DNA of 64,000 nt from Muricea muricata (taxonomy: Eukaryota > Cnidaria > Anthozoa > Malacalcyonacea > Plexauridae). The stretch spans positions 372,001 through 436,000 of the forward strand of contig OY979728.1 in NCBI GenBank assembly GCA_963855995.1. The letters are read 5' to 3'. Shown one piece after another: positions 63,821 to 64,000 of this stretch. The notes below the pieces were generated by a model, which ran no database searches, was not told the DNA's origin, and worked only from the letters and a program-made list of their open reading frames with translations. The first letter of the stretch is position 1. Every line of letters starts with the position of its first letter. The translations under genes were made by a program, and so were the position numbers.

Positions 63821-64000
63821 GAATTTTTGTGATGATTGCGCGTGACTTTCAAATTATTTCGAAGCTTTTATTTTCAACTGTGTTTGTGTGGGTGGATTTT
63901 TATACTGAAATGTGATCGAAGTTTGGAAAATAACCTTCAGAAATTCAATGATATAAAGTACTATATTGGATTACAATAATTTAAATACACATGAAGACGA

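Noticed and set aside
63550..63915. 121-codon open frame at the right edge as a gene
   Set aside because: It runs through both arms and the AT-rich core of a foldback element and shows no protein-family features.

Overview
The window is metazoan nuclear DNA: AT-rich, intron-rich, with vertebrate-like GT-AG gene structures. Several features together suggest a cnidarian, probably an anthozoan. These are a four-domain channel with a DEEA filter of the Nav2 type, an otopetrin pair, a tRNA-derived SINE, LINE tails ending in (ATT)n, many foldback elements, and a transposon protein of a kind I associate with cnidarian genomes. The species call is inference. All gene models were built by reading splice sites and protein similarity by eye.

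Left part (1-10.3 kb): the 5' exons of ZFR lie on the minus strand and run off the left edge. A four-exon Ras-like GTPase (RASL12/RERG-like) follows on the plus strand at 5692-10323.

Duplicated part (10.1-24.9 kb): a tandem segmental duplication starts inside the last Ras exon. Each unit carries the 3' tail of the Ras gene, a LINE 3' remnant and an intact single-exon otopetrin proton-channel gene on the minus strand. Only the first unit contains a 4.8-kb DNA transposon (14545-19388). It has terminal inverted repeats of about 645 bp and a three-exon gene for a 957-residue protein ending in a RING-like cysteine/histidine cluster. The second unit supplies the near-empty insertion site. This element is the best candidate for something undescribed.

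Minus-strand block (25.4-53.4 kb): POLG (21 exons found, last coding exon not found), DDA1 (5 exons) and a complete 22-exon voltage-gated sodium-channel-like gene of 1847 residues. The channel filter reads D-E-E-A and the inactivation linker has LFL where IFM is expected. Introns here are rich in foldback (MITE-like) elements, SINEs and minisatellites.

Right part (54.5-62.1 kb): MOCS2 on the plus strand, with the A and B subunits of molybdopterin synthase in one apparent bicistronic transcript. It converges with POLR3C on the minus strand (15 exons, 519 residues), with 123 bp between the stop codons. The last 1.9 kb holds a LINE remnant and two large inverted repeats.

The host genes are unrelated housekeeping and excitability genes: RNA binding, mtDNA replication, ubiquitin ligase, ion channel, Moco synthesis and Pol III transcription. 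I see no operon-like functional cluster other than MOCS2A/B.
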